NCBI GenBank assembly: GCA_014529385.2
Contig: CM043966.1
Coordinates: 41,357,537 to 41,421,536, forward strand
Direction: 5' to 3'
Origin: Adiantum capillus-veneris
Taxonomy: Eukaryota; Streptophyta; Polypodiopsida; Polypodiales; Pteridaceae
DNA length: 64,000 nucleotides
How positions within the stretch are numbered: the first letter of the stretch is position 1; every line of letters starts with the position of its first letter. Below are positions 11,801 to 23,459 of the stretch, piece by piece. The translations under genes and the position numbers were made by a program. A model generated the notes under the pieces. That model saw only the letters and a program-made list of their open reading frames with translations. It made no database searches and was not told the DNA's origin.

Positions 11801-14800
11801 TAGGCTTCATCGCAATACCTTACACCCAGGATATTTTGTACATGGGGGGTTTACATTCAAGGGCCACCACTTGTCCAAGCTATTATCACTAGTAGCATGA
11901 GTGGTTTTGTCTCAAGATTCACCACTTTTCCACTCTATGTCATTATATTAACAATATGTGGGTGTTAAGGTCCACTACTTGTCCAACCTATAAGTTTATA
12001 TATTAAAGGTTATTCTTTCTTACTACTTGGAGTGACCATGGTAGGTTTTATATGAGGGTTTGGTTCCAAGCTCCACAACTTGTCCAAGCTAACTCTATTG
12101 AAACAGAGAGAGGATAAAAGGTCCACCACTTGTACAAGCTAGGCTCCATTGAAACATGGAGAGAAGGATGCTCCACCATTTGTCCAAGATAGGCTCCATT
12201 GAAACATGAAGAGAAGCAAGGTGCACCATGTCTCCAAGATGCTAGGCTCCATCTAAATACTTTAAACCCACCATATTTCGTAGATGGGGGGTTTACATTC
12301 AAGGTCCACCACTTGTCCAACCTATAAGTCTATATCTTAAAGGTTATTCTTTCTTACCACTTGGAGTGACCATGATATGTTTTATATGGGGGTTTGGTTC
12401 CAAGCTCCACCACTTGTCCAAGCTAACTCTATTGAAACAGAGAGAGAAGCAAAGGTCCACCACTTGTCCAAGCTAGGCTCCATTGAAACATGGAGAGAAG
12501 GATGCTCCACCATTTGTCCAAGATAGGCTCCATTGAAACATGACGAGAAGCAAGCTGCACCATGTCTCCAAGATGCTAGGCTCCATCGAAAAACATTAAA
12601 CCCATGATATGTCGTAGATGAGGGGTTTACATTCAAGGTCCAACACTAGTCCAAGCTATTATTGGTAGTAGCCTGAGTGGTTTGGTCTCAAGATTCACCA
12701 CTTTTCCACTCTATGTCATTATATTAAGAATATGTGGGTGTTAAGGTCCACCACTTGTACAACCTATAAGGCTACATCTTAAAGGTTATTCTTTCTTACC
12801 ACTTGGAGTGACCATGATAGGTTTTACATGGGGGTTTGGTTTCAAGTTCCACCACTTGTCCAAGCTAACTCTATTGAATTATAGAGAGACGCAAAGGTCC
12901 ACCACTTGTCTAAGCTAGGCTCCATTGAAACATGGAGAGAAGGATGCTCCATCATTTCTCGAAGCTAACTCTATTGAAACATGGGGGGTTTACGTTCAAG
13001 GTCCACCACTTGTCCAAGTATTACCACTAGTAGCATGAGTGGTTTTGTCTCAACATTCACCACTTTATCACTCTATGTCATTATATTAAGTATATCTGGG
13101 TGTTAAGGTCCACCACTTGTCCAACCTATAAGGCTATATCTTAAAGGTTATTCTTTCTCACGACTTGGAGTGACCATGATAGGTTTTACATTGGGGTTTG
13201 GTTCCAAGGTCCACCACTTGTCCAAGCTAACTCTATTGAAACATGGAGAGAAGCAAAGGTCCACCACTTGTGCAAGCTAGGGTCCATTGAAACATGGAGA
13301 GAAGGATGCTCCACCATTTGTCCAAGATAGGCTCCATTGAAACATGAAGAGAAGCAAGGTGCACCATGTCTCCAAGATCCTAGGCTCCATCTAAATACCT
13401 TAAACCCACCATATTTCGTAGATGGGGGGTTTACATTCAAGGTCCACCACTTGTCCAACCTATTATCGCTAGTAGCATGAATAGTTTGCTCTCAAGATTC
13501 ACCACTTTTCCACTCTATGCCATTATATTAAGAATATCTGGGTGTTAAGGTCCACCACTTGTCCAACCTATAAGGATATATCATTAAGCTTATTCTTTCT
13601 CACCACTTGGAGTGAACATGATAGGTTTTACGAAGGGGTTTGGTTCCAAGGTCCACCACTTGTCCAAACTAACTCTATTGAAACATAGAAAGAAACAAAG
13701 GTCCACTACTTGTCCAAGCTACGCTCCATTGAAAGATGGAGAGAACGATGCTCCACCATTTGTCGAAGCTAAGTCTATTGAAACATGGGGGGTTTACGTT
13801 CAAGTTCCACCACTTGTCCAAGCTATTATCGCTAGCAGCATGAGTGGTTTTGTCTCAAAATTCACCACTTTTTCACTCTATGTCATTATATTAAGAATAT
13901 TTGGGTGTTAAGGTCCACCACTTGTCCAACCTATAAGGCTATATTTTAAAGGTTATTCTTTCTCACCACTTGGAGTGACCATGATAGGTTTCACATGGGG
14001 GTTTGAGTTCCAAGGTCCACCACTTGTCCAAGCAAACTCTATTGAATCATAGAGAGAAGCCAACGTCCACCACTTGTCCAAGCTAGGGTCCATTGAAACA
14101 TGGAGAGAAGGATGCTCCACCATTTGTCCAAGATAGGCTCCACCGAAAAATGAAGAGAAGCAAGCTGCACCATGTCTCCAAGACTCTAGACTTCATCGAA
14201 ATACCTTAAACCCAGGATCTTTTGTACATGGGGGGTTTACATTCAAGGGCCAATACTTGTCCAAGCTATTATCGCTAGTAGCATGAGTGGCTTTGTCTCA
14301 AGATTCACCACTTTTCCACTCTATGTCATTATATTAAGAATATGTGGATGTTAAGGTCCACCACTTGTCCAACCTATAAGTCTATATCTTAAGGGTTATT
14401 CTTTCTCACCACTTGGAGTGACTATGATAGGTTTTACATGGGGGTTTGGTTCCAAGGTCCACCACTTGTCCAAGAAAACTCTATTGAAACATAGAGAGAA
14501 GCAAAGGTCCACCACTTGTCCAAGCTAGGGTCCATTGAAACATGGAGAGAAGGATGCTCCACCATTTGTCCAAGATACGCTCCATTGAAACATGAAGAGA
14601 AGCAAGCTACACCATTTCTCCAAGATGCTAATCTCCATTGAAATACCTTAAACCCATGATATTTCGTACATGCGGGGTTTACATTCAAGGTCCACCACTT
14701 GTCCAACCTATTATCTCTAGTAGAATGAGTGGTTTGGTCTCAAGATTCACCACTTTTTCACTCTATGTCATTATATTAAGAATATCTGGGTGCTAAGGTC

Positions 14801-17800
14801 CACCACTTGTCCAACCTATAAGGCTATATCTTAAACTTTATTCTTTCTCACCACTTGGAGTTACCATGATAGGTTTTGCATGGGAGTTTGGTTACAAGGC
14901 CCACCACTTGTCCAAGCTAAATCTATTGAAACATAGAGAGAAGCAAAGGTCCACCACTTGTCCAAGCTGGGCTCCATTGAAACATGGAGAGAAGGATTCT
15001 CCACCATTTGTCAAAGATAGGCTCCATTGAAACATGAAGAGAAGTAAGCTGCACAATGTCTCCAAGATGCTAGGCTCCATTGAAATACCTTAAACCCATG
15101 ATATTTCGTACATGGGGGTATACATTCAAGGTCCACCACTTGTCCAACCTATTATCCTTAGTAGCATGAGTGGTTTGGTCTCAAGATTCACCACTTTTCC
15201 ACTATATGTTGTTATATTAAGAAGATCTAGGTTTTAAGGTCGACCACTTGTCCAACCTATAAGGCTAGATCTTAAAGGGTATTATTTATCACCACTTGGA
15301 ATGACCATGATATGTTTTACATGGGGGTTTGGTTCCAAGGTCCACCACTTGTCCAAGCCAACTCTATGGAAACATAGAGAGAAGCAAAGGTCCACCACTT
15401 GTCCAAGCTAGGCTCCATTGAGACATTTAGAGAAGGATGATCCCCCATTGGTGGAAGATAGGCTCCATCGAAACATGAAGAGAAGCAAGCTGCACCATGT
15501 CTCCAAGATGCTAGGCTTCATCGAAATACCTTAAACCCAGGATATTTTGTACATGGGGGGTTTACATTCAAGGGCCACCACTTGTCCAAGCTATTATCAC
15601 TAGTAGCATGAGTGGTTTTGTCTCAAGATTCACCACTTTTCCACTCTATGTCATGATATTAAGAATACGTGGGTGTTAAGGTCCACCACTTGTCCAACCT
15701 ATAAGTTTCTATCTTAATGGTTATTCTAACTTACCACTTGGAGTCACCATGATAGGTTTTATATGGGGGTTTGGTTCCAAGCTCCACCACTTGTCCAAGC
15801 TAACTCTATTGAAACAGAGAGAGGATCAAAGGTCCACCACTTGTCCAAGCTAGGCTCCATTGAAACATGGACAGAAGGATGCTTCACCATTTGTCCAATA
15901 TAGGCTTCATTGAAACATGACGAGAAGCAAGCTGCACCGTGTCTCCAAGATGCTAGGCTCCAACGAAAAACATTAAACTCATGATATGTCGTAGATGAGG
16001 GGTTTACATTCAAGGTCCAAAACTAGTCCAAGCTATTATTGGTAGTAGCCTGAGTGGTTTGGTCTCAAGATTCACCACTTTTCCACTCTATGTCATTATA
16101 TTAAGAATATGTGGGTGTTAAGGTCCACCACTTGTCCAACCTATAAGGCTACATCTTAAAGGTTATTCTTTCGTACCACTTGGAGTGACCATGATAGGTT
16201 TTACATGGGGGTTTGGTTCCAAGGTCCACCACTTGTCCAAGCTAACTCTATTGAATCATAGAGAGAAGCAAAGGTCCACCACTTGTCCAAGCTAGGCTCC
16301 ATTGAAACATGGAGAGAAGGATGCTCCACCATTTGTCGAAGCTAACTCTATTGAAACATGGGGGGTTTACGTTCGAGGTCCACCACTTTTCCAAGCTATT
16401 ACCGCTAGTAGCATGAGTGGTTTTGTCTCAAGATTCACCACTTTTTCACTCTATGTCATTATGTTAAGAACATTTGGGTGTTAAGGTCCACCACTTGTCC
16501 AACCTATAAGACTATATCTTAAAGGTTATTCTTTCTCACGACTTGGAGTGACCATGATAGGTTTTACATTCGGGTTTGGTTCCAAGGTCCACCACTTGTC
16601 CAAGCTAACTCTATTGAAACATAGAGAGAAGCAAACGTCCACCACTTGTCCAAGCTAGGGTCCATTGAAACATGGAGAGAAGGATGCTCCACCATTTGTC
16701 CAAGATAGGCTCCATTGAAACATGAAGAGAAGCAAGGTGCACCATGTCTCCAAGATGCTAGGCTCCATCTAAATACCTTAAACCCACCATATTTCGTAGA
16801 TGGGGGGTTTACATTCAAGGTCCACCACTTGTCCAACCTATTATCGCTAGTAGCATGAGTAGTTTGCTCTCAAGATTCACCACTTTTCCACTCTATGCCA
16901 TTATATTAAGAATATCTGGGTGTTAGGGTCCACCACTTGTCCAACCTATAAGTATATATCATTAAGGTTATTCTTTCTCACCACTTGGAGTGAACATGAT
17001 AGGTTTTACATGAGGGTTTGGTTCCAAGGTCCACCACTTGTCCAAGCTAACTCTATTGAAACATAGAGAGAAACAAAGGTCTACTACTTGTCCAAGCTAG
17101 GCTCCATTGAAAGATGGAGAGAACGATGCTCCACCATTTGTCGAAGCTAAGTCTATTGAAACATGGGGAGTTTACGTTCAAAGTCCACCACTTGTCCAAG
17201 ATATTATCGCTAGTAGCATGAGTGGTTTTGTCTCAAAATTCACCACTTTTTCACTCTATGTCATTATATTAAGAATATTTGGGTGTTAAGGTCCACCACT
17301 TGTCCAACCTATAAGGCTATATTTTAAAGGTTACTCTTTCTCACCACTTGAAGTGAGCATGATAGGTTTTACAGGGGGGTTTGAGTTCCAAGGTCCACCA
17401 CTTGTCCAATCAAACTCTATTGAATCATAGAGAGAAGCAAAGGTCCACCACCTGTCCAAGCTAGGGTCCTTTGAAACATGGAGAGAAGGATGCTCCACCA
17501 TTTGTCCAAGATAGGCTCCATCGAAAAATGAAGAGAAGCAAGCTGCACCATGTCTCCAAGATGCTAGGCTTCATCGAAATACCTTAAACCCACGATATTT
17601 TGTACATGGGGGGTTTACATTCAAGGGCCGATACTTGTCCAAGCTATTATCGCTAGTAGCATGAGTGGCTTTGTCTCAAGATTCACCACTTTTCCACTCT
17701 ATGTCATTATATGAAGAATATGTGGGTGGTAAGGTCCACCACTTGTCCAACTTATAAGTCTATATCTTAAAGGTTATTCTTTCTTACCACTTGGGGTAAC

Positions 17801-20800
17801 CATGATAGGTTTTACATGGGGGTTTGGTTCCAAGGTCCACCACTTGTACAAGCTAACTCTATTGAAACAGAGAGAGAAGCAAAGGTCCACCACTTGTCCA
17901 AGCTAGGCTCCATTGAAACATGGAGAGAAGGATGCTCCACCATTTGTCCAAGATAGGCTGCATTGAAACATGACAAGAAGCAAGCTTCACCATGTCTCCA
18001 AGATGCTAGGCTCCATCGAAAAACATTAAACTCACGATATGTCGTAGATGAGGGGTTTACTTTCAAGGTCCAACACTTGTCCAAGCTATTATTGGTAGTA
18101 GCCTGAGTGGTTTGGTATCAAGATTCACCACTTTTCCACTCTATGTCATTATATTAAGAATATGTGGGTGTTAAGGTCCACCACTTGTCCAACCTATAAG
18201 GCTACATCTTAAAGGTTATTCTTTCTTACCACGTGGAGTGACCATGATAGGTTTTACATGGGGGTTTGGTTCCAAGGTCCACCACTTGTCCAAGCTAACT
18301 CTATTGAAACATAGAGAGAAACAAAGGTCCACCACTTGTCCAAGCTACGCTCCATTGAAACATGGAGAGAAGGATGGTCCACCATTTGTTCAAGATAGGG
18401 TCCATTGAAACATGACGAGAAGCAAGCTGTACCATGTCTCCAAGATGCTAGGCTCCATCGACATACATTAAACCCACGATATTTCGTAGATGAGGTGTTT
18501 ACATTCAAGGTCCGCCACTTGTCCAAGCTATCATTGCTAGTAGCCTGATTGGTTTGGTCTCAAAGTTTCACCACTTTTATTAAGAATATGTGGGTACTAA
18601 GGTCCACCACTTGTCCAACCTATAAGGCTACATCTTAAAGGTTATTCTTTCCCACGACTTGGAGTGACCATGATAGGTTTTACATGGGGGTTTGGTTCCA
18701 AGGTCCACCACTTGTCCAAGCTAACTCTATTGAAACATAGAGAGAAACAAAGGTCCACCACTTGTCCAAGCTAGGGTCCATTGAAACATGGAGAGAAGGA
18801 TGCTCCACCATTTGTCCAAGATAGGCTCCATTGAAACATGACGAGAAGCAAGCTGCACCATGTCTCCAAGATGGTACGCTCCATCGAAATACATTAAACC
18901 CATGATATTTCGTAGATGAGGGGTTTACATTCAAGGTCCACCACTTGTCTACGCTATTATTTCTAGTAGCCTGAGTGGTTTGGTCTCAAGATTCACCACT
19001 TTTATTAAGAATATGTGGGTGTTAAGGGCCACCACTTGTCCAACCTATAAGGCTACATCTTAAAGGTTATTCTTTCTTCCCACTTGGAGTGACCATGATA
19101 GGTTTTACATGGGGGTTTGGTTCCAAGTTCCACCACTTGTCCAAGCTAACTCTATTGAAACATAGAGAGAAACAAAGGTCGACCACTTGTCCAAGCTAGG
19201 CTCCATTGAAACATGGAGAGAACGATGCTCCACCATTTGTCGAAGCTAAGTCTATTGAAACATGGGGGGTTTACGTTCAAGGTCCACCACTTGTCCAAGC
19301 TATGATTGCTAGTAGCATGAGTGGTTTTATCTCAAGATTCACCACTTTTTCACTCTATGTCATTATATTAAGAATATTTGGGTATTAAGGTCCACCACTT
19401 GTCCAACCTATAAGGCTATATATTAAAGGTTATTCTTTCTCACCACTTGGAGTTACCATGATAGGTTTCACATGGGGGTTTGGTTCCAAGGTCCACCACT
19501 TGTCCAAGCTAACTCTATTGAATCATAGAGATCAGCAAAGGTCCACCACTTGTCCAAGCTAGGGTCCATTGAAACATGGAGAGAAGGATGCTCCACTATT
19601 TGTCCAAGATAGACTCCATTGAAACATGAAGAGAAGCAAGCTGCACAATGTCTCCAAGATGCTAGGCTTCATCGAAATACCTTAAACCCACGATATTTTG
19701 TACATGGGGGGTTTACATTCAAGTACCACCACTTGTCCAAGCTATTATCGCTAGTAGCATGAGTGGCTTTGTCTCAAGATTCACCACTTTTCCACTCTCT
19801 GTCATTATATTAAGAATATGTGGGTGTTAACGTCCACCACTTGTCCAACCTATAAGTCTATATCTTAAAGGTTATTCTCTCTTACCACTTGGAGTGACCA
19901 TGATAGGTTTTACATGGGGATTTGGTTCCAAGGTCCACCACTTGTCCAAGCTAACTCTATTGAAACAGAGAGAGAAGCAGAGGTCCACCACTTGTCCAAG
20001 ATAGGCTCCATTGAAACATGGAGAGAAGGATGCTCCACCATTTGTCCAAGATAGGCTCCATTGAAACATGACGAGAAGCAAGCTGCACCATGTCTCCAAG
20101 ATGCTAGGCTCCATCAAAAAACATTAAACCCACGATATGTCGTAGATGAGGGGTTTAAATTCAAGGTCCAACACTTGTCCAAGCTATTATTGGTAGTAGC
20201 CTAAGTGGTTTGGTCTCAAGATTCACCACTTTTCCAGTCTATGCCATTATATTAAGAATATCTGGGTCTTAAGGTCCACCACTTGTCCAACCTATAAGGA
20301 TATATCATTAAGGTTATTCTTTCTCACCACTTGGAGTGACCATGATAGGTTTTACATGGGGGTTTGGTTCCAAGGTCCACCACTTGTCCAAGCTAACTCT
20401 ATTGAAACATAGAGAGAAACAAACGTCCACCAGTTGTCCATGCTAGGCTCCATTGAAACATGGAGAGAACGATGCTCCACCATTTGTCGAAGCTAAGTCT
20501 ATTGAAACATGGGGGGTTTACGTTCAAGGTCCACCAGTTGTCCAAGCTATTATCGCTAGTAGCATGAGTGGTTTTGTCTCAAGATTCACCACTTTTTCAC
20601 TCTATGTCATTATATTAAGAATATTTGGGTGTTAAGGTCCACCACTTGTCCAACCTACAAGGCTATATCTTAAAGGTTATTCTTTCTCACCACTTGGAGT
20701 GACCATGATAGGTTTTACATGGGGGTTTGGTTCCAAGGTTCACCACTTGAATCATAGAGAAAAGCAAAGGTCCACCACTTGTCCAAGCTAGGCTCCATTG

Positions 20801-21290
20801 AAACATGGAGAGAAGGATGCTCCACCATTTGTCCAAGATAGGCTCCATTGAAACGTGAAGAGAAGCAAGGTGCACCATGTCTCCAAGATGCTAGGCTCCA
20901 TCAAAATACCTTAAACCCACGATATTTTGTAGATGGGGGGATTACTTTCAAGGTCCACCACTTGTCCAAGCTATTATTGCTAGTAGCATGGCTTGGTCTC
21001 AAGATTCACCAGCTTTCCACTCTATGTAATTACATTAAGAATATCTTGGTGTTAAGGTCCACCACTTGTCCAACCTATAAGGCTATATCTTAAATGATAT
21101 TTTTTCTCACCACTTGGAATGTGCATGATATGTTTTACATGGGGTTTTGCTCCAAGGTCCACCACTTGTCCAAGCTAGATCTATTACATATATATTATAC
21201 ATACAATATTCAACTAGATTCCCTACCTATCATGTCCAGTAGCATGGATGTTATAGCTTTAAGGTCCACCACTTGTCCAACCTATACTCT
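8890..21290 (+). repeat. Main nested satellite array, about 29 units
   Basis: A 12.4-kb tandem array. The anchor GGGGGTTTGGTTCCAAGG recurs about 29 times. Spacing is mostly near 442 bp, with shorter units near 363 bp and single spacings near 334, 375 and 428. Each long unit is built from sub-repeats of about 50-60 bp: the core GGTCCACCACTTGTCCAA followed by a variable tail such as CTCCATTGAAACATGGAGAG, then a non-core stretch ending in a CTATATCTTAAAGGTTATTC block. Short units arise from an internal deletion that fuses TCTATTGAAACATGGGG to the GGTTTACGTTC block. Minus-strand frames of 60-90 codons recur in nearly every unit because sub-repeat lengths preserve frame; they are not genes. Confidence 0.95.
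10733..17820 (+). repeat. Higher-order repeat: two copies of a multi-unit block
   Basis: Rare variants recur at a fixed offset. A block beginning GATCCCCCATTGGTGG is at 11729 and 15449. The variant TGGGAGTTTGGTTACAAGG is near 11170 and 14881 (offset about 3711). From 12382 onward, units match those 3378 bp downstream (for example 13186 with 16564, and 14434 with 17812). The difference of 333 bp equals one extra short unit at about 12056-12390 in the first copy. This shows block duplication by unequal exchange rather than single-unit amplification. Units from 17.8 to 20.7 kb are a looser mosaic of the same variants. Confidence 0.8.
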
Positions 21291-21329
21291 CTTATGTAAG
21301 GGAGATCTCGCTATAAATTCAAAACCTTC

Positions 21330-21530
21330 CCGCCTAAATTTAAAATTCAAAATCTGATTGCCTAAATTTAAAATATCCCTCCCAAATTTTAAATATCCCG
21401 CCTAAATTTTAAAATATCCCGCCCAAATTTTAAAATTCAAACTTTTTTATAAAAATTTAAATTTTACCACTTAAATTTAAAATATTCCACGCGAAATTGA
21501 TTTTAAATTCAAGTTTACCACAAAAAGATA
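21330..21530 (+). repeat. AT-rich minisatellite
   Basis: Short units based on CCCGCCTAAATTTTAAAATAT repeat about seven to nine times with decay. The array sits directly at the end of the satellite and differs completely from it in composition, so it marks an array boundary. No gene. Confidence 0.75.
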
Positions 21531-21694
21531 TCATTATACCACCTAAATTCAAATATGCAAACCTCAAATCATTATATTGTACATAAATTCAAACAAATTC
21601 AAATTAACAAGCCTAAACTGATATTAGTTTGCATAGATATGAATTTATCACACCTGAATTATGTCACCATGTTAGAGAGAGTGGTTAGAGAATT

Positions 21695-21800
21695 TGAACA
21701 AGGTCCACCACTTGTCCAACCTAGATACCAAGAAGGATTGAGTGTACAAGGTATTGTTTGGAGGTCCTTATAGTCCACTGGTCTCAAGGTCCACCACTTG
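21695..21800 (+). repeat. Isolated satellite core motifs
   Basis: Two good copies of GGTCCACCACTTGTCCAA or its first half lie here (around 21700 and 21786), outside the regular array and flanked by non-repetitive AT-rich sequence. From 21800 to 22150 nothing else is seen. Confidence 0.65.
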
Positions 21801-22149
21801 TGGTAAGGGTCACCAAAAAGTGTATATATTCATCCAAAGAAATACACGTATTTTTGGTCTACATGTCCTAGTTTCAATCATTTATGTCCATTAGGTGTAT
21901 CACTAAACAACACTACTATTTTTGAGAAACAGAAGTTACAATCATATCTACAAATGGATTAGAGGAAAATCAGCTCAGCATACATCCAGAACTCGCTACA
22001 AGAATAGACTTTAACAGATCACGCAAGTAAGTCTTCCATTCAAGTTTACTAGTATTACAATGTGTTAGTTATTTGTGATATTTATGTATGTATATATACT
22101 ATGTGTGCATATCGTAATTAAGTGTAATTGTGTATCTGCATTATGTATG

Positions 22150-22910
22150 AGTATTACAATGAAATAACACAAATATACATACATACACATAGATAACACA
22201 GACGCACACATACATGAGCATGTATTTTCAAGAGAGAGATAGCAAGATACAGAGATAGATAGATAAAGAGAGAGAGAGAGAAATACCTGTTTTTTAGAGA
22301 GAGGAGAGAGAGAAAGATAACAGATTTCACTGTGTTTATGTATGTGGAAGAGAGGAAGACGATGTATCGGAATATGTGCACGTATTTTCAAGAGAGAGAC
22401 AACAAGATAACAGATTTCACTGTGGTTATGTATGTGGAAGAGAGGAAGACGATGTGTAGGAATATGTGTATGTGTGCGGGGATATTTTTAAACTACGTAT
22501 CTCTGTCTTTTGACGAGAGAGTGTGTGTGCAAGAAGAGTTACAGAGAACCATCTTCTCTATATGGAGAAAGACAGAGAGTGAGAGAGAGAGAAATACCTG
22601 TTTTTTCTCTATTCGTGAGGTGTGAAGAAGCTATGCCCGATCCTGCCCTTCTGGAAAGCGTTGCGTACGCTGCTGTTTCTTTATCTTGTACGCGAACTTT
22701 CAATCCTGTGCGCTCCACCTGTTTGTTGTGTACGATGCTGAGCTTTCTCCTCTACGTGCGCGTATACTCCAACTGTGTGCGATCCGTGTGCGCTTTCTGT
22801 GTGTTTGCTGCTCGCCTGCTTTCTCTGTATACGTTGCTCGTGCGCTCTCTGTGCCTAATCTTGATAGGGTTTATTAGAATGCCACGTATGCTACAAGTCT
22901 ATGTTTTATC
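22150..22910. repeat. Low-complexity purine and GT-rich tract with a 90-bp duplication
   Basis: The tract holds AGAGAG and GTGTGT stretches. A 90-bp unit containing CAGATTTCACTGTG, GTGGAAGAGAGGAAGACG and TTTTCAAGAGAGAGA is tandemly duplicated (22321 and 22411), with a more diverged partial copy near 22221. Open frames here, up to 134 codons, have biased low-complexity composition and no recognisable domain. Confidence 0.7.
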
Positions 22911-23040
22911 ATAGGATTAAAAAAAACAAAAGCAATATAAAACATTAACCAATTCACACAGCCAAAATGAAAGAAATCATGGTTGAAAATATGCAAAACA
23001 TGTGTAACACTATACTATGAATTCACTTTTTTTTAAAAAA

Positions 23041-23290
23041 AATCTTTGGACGCTGCCCCTAGCCCGGCGGGGGCGCTGCCCCTCGACCCCGCCCGGCAGT
23101 CGCGCCGGGAGGCGACAAGGGGCTGTCGCCCCTTGACCCGCCCGGGGCGCTGCCCCGGACCCCGCCCGAAACAATATCCCAAAATCAGCCTCCCAAGCCC
23201 CGCCATCGAGAGCGCTATATTCCACATCCCCATCAAGAGCGCTACCCCCAAACCTCACGTGGAAGCGTTGCCTTGTCACCCCATTGTGGC
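23041..23290 (+). repeat. GC-rich insert with inverted repeats
   Basis: A sharply bounded GC-rich patch of about 250 bp in AT-rich surroundings. It repeats the word GGGGCGCTGCCCC and variants, and contains a hairpin with a perfect 7-bp stem (GGCGACA at 23111-23117, TGTCGCC at 23124-23130). The left edge abuts a T/A homopolymer stretch. It looks like a small GC-rich repetitive element; the family is not identified. Open frames in it are compositional. Confidence 0.65.
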
Positions 23291-23459
23291 ATTGTCCTAA
23301 GACCCCGCATCTGGAGTGCTAAATGGGAACATTCTTCATTAGTGAAATTTTGAACATAAATTATATTTAGCATATACTTAAATATAATACAAATATTAAC
23401 ATATTAACTATACTACTAATTTACTATAGCAGTTCTAGATTATGTCCCATACTATATTT

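Noticed and set aside
9069-20117. Many minus-strand frames of 60-90 codons
   Set aside because: They are near-identical translations of the satellite unit, with no start context or domain. Reported as a repeat by-product.
8890-21290. Regular repeats as a CRISPR array
   Set aside because: Spacers are themselves repeated, units are hundreds of bases long, and the genome is eukaryotic.
22510-22914. 134-codon plus-strand frame
   Set aside because: Low-complexity Cys/Leu/Val-rich composition in a purine/GT tract; no domain and no splice or promoter support.
23010-23300. Overlapping frames on both strands in the GC-rich insert
   Set aside because: GC-rich sequence lacks stop codons by composition; alternative frames are equally open.
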